NCBI RefSeq assembly: GCF_900111645.1
Contig: NZ_FOHQ01000001.1
Span: 1-64,000 of the forward strand
From: Methanococcoides vulcani
GTDB taxonomy: Archaea > Halobacteriota > Methanosarcinia > Methanosarcinales > Methanosarcinaceae
Length of the DNA stretch: 64,000 nt
Reading direction: 5' to 3'
A program made the position numbers and the translations under genes. Shown piece by piece: positions 40,141-48,419 of this stretch. A model generated the notes under the pieces. It was not told the origin of the DNA. It did no database searches and saw only the letters and a program-made list of their open reading frames with translations. Every line of letters begins with the position of its first letter. Position 1 is the stretch's first letter.

Positions 40141-40150
40141 TTTTATATAA
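40141..40150 (-). promoter_or_regulatory. thiC TATA box
   Basis: On the minus strand TTATATAAAA lies ~41 bases before ATG 40100, giving a leader of about 15-20 bases that contains the GAGGT ribosome site. No room for a TPP riboswitch in such a leader. Confidence 0.6.
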
Positions 40151-40460
40151 GCATTGTCAAAAAATCAACTTTAGTTTATGTAAAGTAAAATTGAAGCATT
40201 TCCTTGCAAACAACACATATTATAGCCATCCACCAATCGGGCGGAATAGTAGCTCATAATCGCTATCTATTAGCCATTACTTTTTTGATTTGGGACTCTT
40301 GCATGCCGGGTGTATTTTGGCAATCTCAAAGTATTAAGATTTGCTTGCAATTAAAACAAATACAGTTTACTTGAGTGCAGCTCTTCAAAAGTTGCTCTCA
40401 GCAAAAGAACATTGGTATGCTATCAAAAAATAACTATAAAAAGTTAGTCTGGTAAAAGGG
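40151..40460. other. Non-coding gap between thiC and aglJ
   Basis: AT-rich sequence of about 300 bases downstream of aglJ and upstream of thiC, with no coding frame I can support and no obvious hairpin. Confidence 0.5.
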
Positions 40461-41390
40461 TTAACGCTCGTTGTTCTTGCGCAACATTCGCATAGTTTCC
40501 CTGTGGAGTGAGACTATAAGATCACTCAACATCCCGAAAATGAACATCTGTATGCCTGTAAGTATTAATAAGGCGGTCAGTATTGTCATTGGTATGCGGG
40601 TAACTCCGCTTAACCACTCATTTACCACATAAAGTCCCACGACGATACCTGATAGCGTCAGTATCGTGCCGAATATCCCAAAATAGAACATCGGGTTGTG
40701 CAATTTTGCCATCCTGAATATCGTTTTTCCGATCTTGATCCCATCTCTGAATGGGTTGAGCTTGGTGGCTGCTGCTGAATGCCTCGAGACGTATGTGATA
40801 GGTACGACCTCGATCTTCATCTCATTCTTTACACTCTCAACAGTAATTTCTGTCTCGATCTCGAATCCCATCTCGTTGAGGCTAAGACCCTTGATCACTT
40901 TACGTGTGAAACCGCGGTATCCTGTAAGGATATCTTCCAGCCAGATGCCATATGCCAGACCAAAAAGCTTGTTAAGCACTTTGTTTCCTGTCAGGTTCAA
41001 TTTTGTAAATGCTTCCGGCTCATAGTTTGCAAATCTGTTACCGATCGTCTGGTCAGCACGTCCTTCAAGAAGCGGTCCCAGTACAGTATAAATATCGCTT
41101 GCAAGGTAGGTTCCATCACCGTCGATCATGACGGTGTAGGGGTCCTCGATAAGCTGGAAAGCTTCCTGAACTGCCTGGCCCTTGCCTTTTCCTTCCTGGA
41201 CTACGACCCTTGCACCGCTCTCTTCAGCAAGTTCGCGGGTGCGATCATGGCTGTGTCCATCGATGACAAGGATATTCTCAAATCCTTCTGCCTGGAAATC
41301 CTCGATGAGCTGCTTTATTGTTGCTTCCTCATTCAGTGCGGGAATGAGGATGCAAACATCGTTCTTGTCCAGGGGGATCTGAATATCCAT
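40461..41390 (-). CDS. aglJ: AglJ-like dolichyl-phosphate glycosyltransferase
   Basis: The 309-aa GT2 enzyme has ILIPALNEEATI, the DxD-like MIDGDGTYL, LEDILTGYRGFTRKV and two C-terminal membrane helices (~235-290). AglJ adds the first hexose to the dolichol phosphate carrier for N-glycosylation of S-layer proteins. The closing region SDLIVSLHRET matches the family. ATG follows the tbp stop with no gap (TAA-ATG), so it is translationally coupled to tbp. Confidence 0.85.
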   Translation of the reverse strand: MDIQIPLDKNDVCILIPALNEEATIKQLIEDFQAEGFENILVIDGHSHDRTRELAEESGARVVVQEGKGKGQAVQEAFQLIEDPYTVMIDGDGTYLASDIYTVLGPLLEGRADQTIGNRFANYEPEAFTKLNLTGNKVLNKLFGLAYGIWLEDILTGYRGFTRKVIKGLSLNEMGFEIETEITVESVKNEMKIEVVPITYVSRHSAAATKLNPFRDGIKIGKTIFRMAKLHNPMFYFGIFGTILTLSGIVVGLYVVNEWLSGVTRIPMTILTALLILTGIQMFIFGMLSDLIVSLHRETMRMLRKNNER

Positions 41391-41942
41391 TTACAAAAGT
41401 CCCATATTGTCAAGCTGCTGCCTTACGACCTCAACTCCTTCCTCGCAGTTCTCAGGTGACTTTCCACCTGTGACCACAAGTTTTCCGGAACTGAAGATAA
41501 GTACGACAACCTTTGGCACATCGATCCTGTAAACAAGTCCGGGGAATTGTTCTGGCTCGTATTCGATGTTCTCAAGACCGAGTCCGATAGCAATCGCATT
41601 AAGGTTGAGCACTGCTTTAAGGTCAGCTGAAGCAACAATGTTCTGTACAGTTATCTCCGGGTCAGCAATGGTCTCGATCCCGATGCCATTGAGCTTCTTT
41701 GCCATGTTTCCAATGACAGTGTGTACATCCGCGACGTTCTTTGCACCGGTACATACTACTTTTCCGGATGTGAATACAAGGAATGCGGCTTTTGGATCGG
41801 TAACGCGATACACAAGTCCCGGGAACTTCTGTTTGTTGTATTCTGCGCCTTCGAATTCCGCTTCTATCTTTACAAGGTCGAATTCTTCAGCAAGTTTGGT
41901 TGACGCAACCACGTTCTCTATCTTGATATTATATTCCGTCAT
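41391..41942 (-). CDS. tbp: TATA-box binding protein
   Basis: The 183-aa protein shows two direct repeats of the TBP saddle: [18 protein letters not shown]... [29 protein letters not shown], and [12 protein letters not shown]... [32 protein letters not shown]-intercalating Phe residues are present in both repeats. General transcription factor for RNA polymerase. Shares a messenger with aglJ; its promoter holds several TATA-like elements and a dyad. Confidence 0.97.
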   Translation of the reverse strand: MTEYNIKIENVVASTKLAEEFDLVKIEAEFEGAEYNKQKFPGLVYRVTDPKAAFLVFTSGKVVCTGAKNVADVHTVIGNMAKKLNGIGIETIADPEITVQNIVASADLKAVLNLNAIAIGLGLENIEYEPEQFPGLVYRIDVPKVVVLIFSSGKLVVTGGKSPENCEEGVEVVRQQLDNMGLL

Positions 41943-41969
41943 ATTCTTTGATCCTCAGTATTTAAGGAT

Positions 41970-42006
41970 GGGTATATTTGCCAATACTGTATATATACTT
42001 ATACCC
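41970..42006. promoter_or_regulatory. tbp promoter with GGGTATA...TATACCC dyad
   Basis: GGGTATA (41970-41976) and TATACCC (42000-42006) enclose TATA-like sequence (GTATATATAC near 41989-41998). This is where TBP itself would bind, so tbp may be autoregulated; inference. Confidence 0.45.
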
Positions 42007-42045
42007 TTCTCTTTATATATCTATTTAAATGCCATTTAAAAAGTG

Positions 42046-43149
42046 TTATTTTTCAAGATTTTTCAGGCCATCTATGATAGCATCATATTTCCTGCAGACC
42101 CTGTCCACAATGTCCCCGTCCACCTTTGAGTGTGTCGGAACAAGGATATCGGCTCCCTCTGAGATGTTCATTCCCTCACTGGATGTGCCATAATCGGGAG
42201 CTATGACACAACCTTCAGCAGAAACCCCAAGCCTCAGGTCGCTGACGATACGTGCGATCATATCTGTTGCAGGTTTCACCTTCTTGCTGATGACCAGCGC
42301 CTTTGACACATACCTGTCCCGCAGATCCGTTATCAGCTCGATGTTCTCCTTTGATTTTTCAGGATCCGCAACGCTCTCAAGTGCATTTATGGCATCTATT
42401 ATGTCACCAAAGGTGGTGGACCTGACCTCGATGATCTCGCCATCGTAAAATTTGCTGACCTTTTCCTCATAGCCTCTGGAGACTACCAGCTTAAATACGT
42501 CAGCAAGGCTCTCAAGTTCTTCCTCTGTGGGATTGTAGGCATTAATGACCCTGTAATCCTTGATCCCGCAAAGATCAGCAAGTGACCGGTACATGGGTGT
42601 GATGCCCACGAACTTCCTTCCAAGCCATCTGTCAAGTCCTTCATTTCCACTCTGCTGGCGGGAAAGTTCAACTATCCTTTTCTTTATGGATTCCGGATCG
42701 TTGGAGCTAAGTCCGAAGTAATCTGCGAAAAGTGGCGTTGTCTGGAGCAATTTTGTTCTTCCGTGAGGCACTGCTTCGATAAATCCCCTTTCTTTAAGCT
42801 CACGTATGTGGTCGTATGTTGAATTGCCTCTCATGTCCACAAGTTCTGATTGGACCACAGGCTGATGGTAAGCTATCATGGAAAGCGTACGAAGGATCGG
42901 GGCTCTCAATTCTTTTGGAGCTACCGGGCTTACAAGGTCAGTATATTTTGGTTTGACCTGCATCACATAGCGTCCGCCAAGGTCAACGATCTCCATCCCG
43001 GAATCCCTTGTTGAATACTCTTCCATAAGGGTCTGGATAACGGGTGTGATGGTCTTTGCTGATCTGTTAACGACCTTTGCGAGCGTCTGGGTGTCAACAG
43101 CTCCCCCTGCCGCAAAAAGTACGGCTTCTATGATCTCCTTGTCGTTCAT
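42046..43149 (-). CDS. scpB: Segregation and condensation protein ScpB, long archaeal form
   Basis: The first ~170 residues are the ScpB double winged helix: IIEAVLFAAGGAVDTQTLAK, GGRYVMQVKPKYTDLV, RTLSMIAYHQPVVQSELVDM and VPHGRTKLLQTTPLF. About 195 further residues (YRVINAYNPTEEEL onward, to the C-terminus) have no match to bacterial ScpB. It associates with ScpA and SMC. ATG 43149 is 19 bases after the scpA stop; a longer frame to 43251 covers scpA and is rejected. Confidence 0.88.
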   Translation of the reverse strand: MNDKEIIEAVLFAAGGAVDTQTLAKVVNRSAKTITPVIQTLMEEYSTRDSGMEIVDLGGRYVMQVKPKYTDLVSPVAPKELRAPILRTLSMIAYHQPVVQSELVDMRGNSTYDHIRELKERGFIEAVPHGRTKLLQTTPLFADYFGLSSNDPESIKKRIVELSRQQSGNEGLDRWLGRKFVGITPMYRSLADLCGIKDYRVINAYNPTEEELESLADVFKLVVSRGYEEKVSKFYDGEIIEVRSTTFGDIIDAINALESVADPEKSKENIELITDLRDRYVSKALVISKKVKPATDMIARIVSDLRLGVSAEGCVIAPDYGTSSEGMNISEGADILVPTHSKVDGDIVDRVCRKYDAIIDGLKNLEK

Positions 43150-43168
43150 ATCTTTCCTCTTCAAAATG

Positions 43169-43990
43169 TCATTCGATCTCGCAACCCTGGTGGACATATA
43201 GCTCACCAAAAAGCTCTTCCTGTGATAGCCATACTCTCTTTTCAGATGCAAGGAACAGCAATGAAATGTATGTCATCATCTTTTCAGAGCGGCTGTTGGA
43301 GTTCTCTATCAGGTCCGAGAACATAACTTCTTCGCGATCCCTGAACAGCTCTTCAAGGTACTCATAAAGGGTATCTACCCTGCCCCGGATATCTTCCTCA
43401 TGCGCGATACCAAGTACATCTTCGGTGGTCGCCCTGTCCATTACCTCGATACGATGGCGTATTCTTCTGTCCTTTCTTCTGGTCTCGACCTTTTCTGCCT
43501 TTTTAAGTTCTGTAATAAGCTCCTGGAGAGTTACGGGTCGGGTCGCAGTACGGCGAATGGGCAGTTTTGGGACCGGGTATTCTTCAATTTCATAGAAATC
43601 CATCTCATCGTCCAGGAAATCCTCATCTTCTTCCTCTTCTTCCTGAACGATACCGGTTGATTTCATCCTGAGGAGTATGGCTGCATACAAAAGCGTCCTG
43701 CCTGATATTCTCAGGTCCATCAGCTTCATATCTTCAATATATGCAAGGAACTTGTCTGTAGCCTGCACGATATCTATATCCCATGGGTTGATGTCCCCGT
43801 CCTTGGCAAGCTTGACGAAGATCTCCACAGGTTCGCAGAGCACATCATCTGAGAACTCTATCAGCGACTCATCAACACCGAGAGTGCGTAGTGTTTCCAG
43901 GAATTCCGGGTCAACAGAGCTGCCTGAGATGTTAGTGATTTCCTGGGTGTTGCTCTCGCTTTCCTCCATACCTTCAGAAAGTTCGTTCAA
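43169..43990 (-). CDS. scpA: Segregation and condensation protein ScpA (kleisin)
   Basis: The 273-aa kleisin has the N-terminal SMC-binding helices (EPVEIFVKLAKDGDINPWDI, DIVQATDKFLAYIEDMKLMD), an acidic linker with Glu runs (~118-135), and a C-terminal winged helix (SRSEKMMTYISLLFLASEKR). Bridges SMC heads in the condensin-like complex. Start is TTG overlapping the smc stop (TTGA), so translation is coupled. An acidic N-terminal extension of ~30 residues precedes the core. Confidence 0.92.
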   Translation of the reverse strand: MNELSEGMEESESNTQEITNISGSSVDPEFLETLRTLGVDESLIEFSDDVLCEPVEIFVKLAKDGDINPWDIDIVQATDKFLAYIEDMKLMDLRISGRTLLYAAILLRMKSTGIVQEEEEEDEDFLDDEMDFYEIEEYPVPKLPIRRTATRPVTLQELITELKKAEKVETRRKDRRIRHRIEVMDRATTEDVLGIAHEEDIRGRVDTLYEYLEELFRDREEVMFSDLIENSNSRSEKMMTYISLLFLASEKRVWLSQEELFGELYVHQGCEIE

Positions 43991-46900
43991 CGTAATTTCA
44001 CACCCGTAATGCTCGTGATATTGTTCTCCTGCATGGTGACGCCAATGGTACGTTCAGCCGCTTCGATCATCGGTTTACGCAGGGATACTACAATGAACTG
44101 TGCTTTTGTTCCGGCCTTCTTCACACGCTGGGCGACCCTGTCCGCATTTGCACCGTCAAGGAACATATCGATCTCGTCAAATGCATAGAAAGGAGCCGGG
44201 CGGTATTGCTGGATGGCGAACACGAAAGCCAGGGCGGTAAGACTTTTCTCTCCACCGGACATCGCTTCCAGACGCTGGAGCGTTTTCTCTTTTGGCTGTG
44301 CCCGAAGCGTCAATCCTCCATTGAAAGGATCTTCATGATCATCAAGTACAAGTTCTCCGCTACCATCGGAAAGCTCGTTGAATATCTCTTTGAAAGGCTC
44401 ATTGATGCCGTTGAATGTTTCCATGAAAGCATCTTTCTTCAGGGTCTCATACTGGTCGATACGGTCGAGGATCTGCTCCCTTTCATTGAAGAGAATGGCT
44501 CTTCTGGTCTTAAGGTCTACAACCCTTGCGTCCACCTCGTCGTACTCATCAATGGCCCTCATGTTCACAGGTTCCAGGCGTTCCATGGCTTTTTCTATGG
44601 ATGCTATCCTTGTGCTGACGGTTTCGTAGTTTGGTACGTCTTCGACCTCTTCGATACCGCGCCTTTCCAGTTCTTCCTTCAGGTCCTTTGTCTGGTCAAC
44701 AAGGGCGCTCAGTGTGGCTTCCAGTGCCATCATAGCCTTGTCAGCATCGGCCAGTCTTGATCTGGTGGCCAAATGATCCTTTTCCGCAGCGTTATACTCG
44801 GTCTGCTTAATGGCACGCTTTTGCTGCATCTCCTTAAGTTCGTCCGTAAGTTCCTGTTCACGCTGCTGCTTGTTCTTAAGAGTGGCTTCCAGCTCGGTTA
44901 TCTTCGCTTTAAAGCCGTCCACACGTTCACGGTGGCTCGATCTCTTTTCATCCATCTCCTTGACAAGCTGGCGACTGTCTTCGATCCTGGATGAAGCATA
45001 CTCGCGGTCAAGGTTCAGGGCATTGATATCAGCTTCAATGTCACGGATACGTCCGTCCAGCCTTCGCATCTCTTCATCGATGCGTTCAGCCTGTTTGTTA
45101 AGTTCAGGTATCTCTGATTCGGAAAGTTTCTCTTCAATAACAGCGATCTTCTCTTCCAGTTCCCCGGACTTCTCGTCCTTCTCATTCTTTTGGGCAACGA
45201 CAAGTTCCATTTCTTCGCGGAGCTTCAGACGCTGTTCTTCTATCTGTGTCAGCTCGACGTTCTTTGCCTCAATAAGCTGGCTGAGGCGCTCTGCCCTGCT
45301 GCCTATTTCCTCAAAGATCATCTCTTTCTTTGAGATCTCCTTCTCCAGCTCATGGATCTCACGGTTTATATCCGCAATATGTCCCTCTACGCTGTCCAGT
45401 TTCTTGATGGCAGTATTGCGCCTTGACTCAAATTCGGTAAGCTTCTCAGCGATCTTAATGAGCTTGTCCTTTTCAGAGGCTGCAAATGAGAGTCCTGACT
45501 TCCTTTGCATCGATCCGCCGGTCATAGCACCGCTCTTTTCAATGACCTCTCCTTCAAGTGTGACCATGCGAAGGCCGCCGATGAGCCGGCGTGCATTTTC
45601 AAGCGTATCAACAATAAGTGTGTCCCGGAAGACGTACCAGTATGCAGCCTCGAACCTTGGATCAAAGTCTATCAGGTCAATGGCATAGCCGATGACACCC
45701 TTGCGGTCAGAAAGGTCCTTGTAAGGCCGCCTTGCTTCCATCTTGTTAAGTGGCAGGAAGGTTGCACGTCCTCCTCGTTGCTGTTTCAGGAACTGTATCC
45801 CGCGCGATGCGTCCTGGTCAGTTTCGACCACGATCGCCTGCATACGTCCGCCGGCTGCAACGCCAAGGGCCGTGGAATATTTCTGGTCCACGCTTCCAAG
45901 TTCGGCTATGGTGCCGTAGATGCCGGGAAGTCCATGGTGTTTCTTCTCGGCAATTATCATGTCCACAGCTTTGGAATAATTACTGGTATCCTCTGCCGCA
46001 CGGACACGTGCTTCCAGCATCGCGTAATCCTGCTGTTGTTTTCGGAGTGTGGCTTCAAGGTCTGTTACCACGGTCTTGATCTGGAAACGATTGCTTTCAA
46101 GGTCATCAAGGTCCTTTGTCAGGGAATTTATCTGCTCGGTATTTTTCTCTATCTCATATTGCGCAGACTTTGTATCGCTGTCTGATGATTCTGCTTTTAC
46201 CTTTGCATCCTCGATCTCGTTCTCGATATCCCTGACCTCTGCTGACCTTCTTCTCAGGGAGTCAAGCAGGCGATCTTCCTGTCGCATCAGCTCGCTCTTG
46301 TCGTTCCTGAAATTTTCCAGCTCATTCTTGAACGATGTAAGTTCATCCCTGGTCTGGGCAAACTTCTCATCCACGTCCGCTATCCTGCTTTGCAGGATCA
46401 TCCTCTCGGTCTTTCTTTCGGATATCTCTGAAAAGATACTGTCCTTGCGGAGTGTTTCCTCAGACAGCTTTGAATCGATCTCATTGACCCTGTTCTTCGT
46501 TTGCTCGATATCAAGGAATGCCTTCTTACGTCTGGAATCAATGTCTTCGATCTCATTATCTGCAAGTTCTATGCTGTTGACACATCTTGAGACATCTCCC
46601 TTTATCTCCTCGATGTCCTTCTTGACCTGGATCTGCTCGTCCTCTCCCATCCTCTGGATCTCGGATGTGAGCTCCTTAAGCTCATTCTCAAGTTCTTCCA
46701 GCTTTTCCTGCTTCTGCTTAAGGGCCTGCTGTAATTTCTCCCGGACTTCCTTTTTTGCACCGATGTCCCCGCTGATATTCTCAAGCTCCACTTTTGCATC
46801 CTTGAGCTTTGCAAGCAGTACGAAGCCTTCGAACTTCATTTTCTCCTGTTTGAGGCCTTGGTATTTCACAGCCTGGTCGCGCTCGACCTTGAGCTTCTCC

Positions 46901-47511
46901 AGCTGCTTCTCAACTTCTTCTATTAATATGTCAGCCCTTTCGACACGCTCCCTGACGATCTCCAGCTCGTTCATAGCTCGATCTCTCTTGTTGTCGAATT
47001 CAGCAACACCGGCGATCTCATCGATGATCTTGCGGCGCTCGCCTGCTGTCATAGTGATGATACGGGTGACATCACCCTGCATGACCACATTATACCCTTC
47101 AGGGGTCACACGTGCTTTTGCAAGATGGGTATGGATGTCTGTAAGGCTGACCGCCTTGCCGTTGAAATAGAAATAACTATAATATCCGTTCTCGGTTTCC
47201 CTGATCTTCCTGCTGATAGTGATCTCTTCCTCGTCCACAGGCATCTCACGGTCAGCATTATCGAACTTTATTGTGACCTGTGCAAAATCAGGTTTTTTTG
47301 CCTTATCTCCATTGTAAATAAGGTCTGTCAGCTTTTCAGCCCTCAGGGTACGTGAGCTGGAAAGTCCGAGCACAAAAAGTATCCCGTCGATGATATTGGA
47401 TTTTCCGGTTCCATTAGGTCCCGATATGGTGGTAAAATCATCAAAGAATGGTATTTTAACTTTTTTCCCAAAAGACTTGAAGTTTGTAAATTCAATTTCC
47501 TTGATGTACAC
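43987..47511 (-). CDS. smc: Chromosome segregation ATPase SMC
   Basis: The 1174-aa protein has Walker A GPNGTGKSN at ~32, long coiled coils on both sides of a central hinge (LPGIYGTIAELGSVDQKYST begins it at ~515), the ABC signature AMSGGEKSLTALAF, Walker B FYAFDEIDMFLD and a D-loop/H-loop region near the end. Forms an ATP-driven DNA clamp with ScpA and ScpB. Size and domain order are normal. Begins just downstream of the coiled-coil protein gene and overlaps scpA by four bases. Confidence 0.97.
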   Translation of the reverse strand: MYIKEIEFTNFKSFGKKVKIPFFDDFTTISGPNGTGKSNIIDGILFVLGLSSSRTLRAEKLTDLIYNGDKAKKPDFAQVTIKFDNADREMPVDEEEITISRKIRETENGYYSYFYFNGKAVSLTDIHTHLAKARVTPEGYNVVMQGDVTRIITMTAGERRKIIDEIAGVAEFDNKRDRAMNELEIVRERVERADILIEEVEKQLEKLKVERDQAVKYQGLKQEKMKFEGFVLLAKLKDAKVELENISGDIGAKKEVREKLQQALKQKQEKLEELENELKELTSEIQRMGEDEQIQVKKDIEEIKGDVSRCVNSIELADNEIEDIDSRRKKAFLDIEQTKNRVNEIDSKLSEETLRKDSIFSEISERKTERMILQSRIADVDEKFAQTRDELTSFKNELENFRNDKSELMRQEDRLLDSLRRRSAEVRDIENEIEDAKVKAESSDSDTKSAQYEIEKNTEQINSLTKDLDDLESNRFQIKTVVTDLEATLRKQQQDYAMLEARVRAAEDTSNYSKAVDMIIAEKKHHGLPGIYGTIAELGSVDQKYSTALGVAAGGRMQAIVVETDQDASRGIQFLKQQRGGRATFLPLNKMEARRPYKDLSDRKGVIGYAIDLIDFDPRFEAAYWYVFRDTLIVDTLENARRLIGGLRMVTLEGEVIEKSGAMTGGSMQRKSGLSFAASEKDKLIKIAEKLTEFESRRNTAIKKLDSVEGHIADINREIHELEKEISKKEMIFEEIGSRAERLSQLIEAKNVELTQIEEQRLKLREEMELVVAQKNEKDEKSGELEEKIAVIEEKLSESEIPELNKQAERIDEEMRRLDGRIRDIEADINALNLDREYASSRIEDSRQLVKEMDEKRSSHRERVDGFKAKITELEATLKNKQQREQELTDELKEMQQKRAIKQTEYNAAEKDHLATRSRLADADKAMMALEATLSALVDQTKDLKEELERRGIEEVEDVPNYETVSTRIASIEKAMERLEPVNMRAIDEYDEVDARVVDLKTRRAILFNEREQILDRIDQYETLKKDAFMETFNGINEPFKEIFNELSDGSGELVLDDHEDPFNGGLTLRAQPKEKTLQRLEAMSGGEKSLTALAFVFAIQQYRPAPFYAFDEIDMFLDGANADRVAQRVKKAGTKAQFIVVSLRKPMIEAAERTIGVTMQENNITSITGVKLR

Positions 47512-47531
47512 GTGATTCCTCTGTCATCGAG

Positions 47532-48308
47532 TTAAAAAGGTTTCTTGCGGGTCGTTGTGACCACAGTATCTTCATCATTACGGTCTTCTACGGTCTCATA
47601 CTCTGTTTCTGAGCGAGTACGTGAAGGTTTGCCTTCCTCCGCAACGATATATTCACATTCATTTTCCGGAGGCCTTGAATAATTACTGTTCCGAGGGGCA
47701 TCGATCCCATCTGCTACAATGTATTCGGATGGTATGTCCCTTGTTTTCTCCTGTGCAGGTTCTTCGGTCCTTATCTCCCTGATCTCCATATTGACCTCGT
47801 TCGGGTTTACCAGTTTGCTCCACTGTGATCCTGAAGATGGTTTTGACCCAGGGGGTGTCATCTTTGGTACTGGTGGCTCAGGTATGGTCCTTTCCGGAAT
47901 TGTGGTTGGTGCAGCTTTTTTCTGACCGAACAGGGAATCTGCAAGCTGACCTTTATTCCCGGAAACCCCTGCCGGCTTTGGTGAAGGCGAGTTGAAAGGA
48001 TCTTGCGTTGCCGTTACTTTAAATTGTTCCGGCTCTGATTTCCGGGTTGCAGGGTTCATGGACCTGAGCTGTGATTTCTGGTCAAGTAACTCGTCCATAA
48101 TGCCACTTAAGTTGCTTGAAAGCTCCTGGACCTTCTGCTCTATCTTGATAAGACGGTTGTTGATGTCAAGGTCATTCTTCAGGTTCTCGCGAAGTTCCCG
48201 CATGATCGAATCACGAAGTTTGGTGCTGATCGTCTCTATCTCTTCTTCCTTTTCAGTCAGCTTTCGTTCAAGCCTTTCTATGACAAAGTCCCTGTTCTCG
48301 GAGCTCAT
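47532..48308 (-). CDS. Coiled-coil / disordered protein with EYIVA repeats, unknown function
   Basis: The 258-aa protein has an N-terminal coiled coil (~8-75, RLERKLTEKEEEIETIS...), a Pro/Ser/Lys-rich central part and a C-terminal part with three related segments: SEYIVADG, CEYIVAEE and TEYETVED. No known domain. It lies between rad50 and smc on the same strand, 20 bases before smc. The repeats could be short binding motifs for a partner such as SMC or Rad50. No membrane helix. Confidence 0.7.
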   Translation of the reverse strand: MSSENRDFVIERLERKLTEKEEEIETISTKLRDSIMRELRENLKNDLDINNRLIKIEQKVQELSSNLSGIMDELLDQKSQLRSMNPATRKSEPEQFKVTATQDPFNSPSPKPAGVSGNKGQLADSLFGQKKAAPTTIPERTIPEPPVPKMTPPGSKPSSGSQWSKLVNPNEVNMEIREIRTEEPAQEKTRDIPSEYIVADGIDAPRNSNYSRPPENECEYIVAEEGKPSRTRSETEYETVEDRNDEDTVVTTTRKKPF

Positions 48309-48419
48309 TCAATACCTCACAAACCTTTCGATCCCTCTTAATATCAAACCCTTATCCTGTCCAGTAATAATGATAAAAGCTATAATATATCTTATGGTCG
48401 CAATTTTCTCTGTAGATGT

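Noticed and set aside
40101-40460. TPP riboswitch upstream of thiC
   Set aside because: The TATA box is only ~41 bases before the start codon, so the leader is too short, and no THI-box sequence was seen.
46049-47170. Long Ser/Leu-rich frame opposite smc
   Set aside because: Typical shadow of a coiled-coil gene rich in Glu/Lys codons; no motif.
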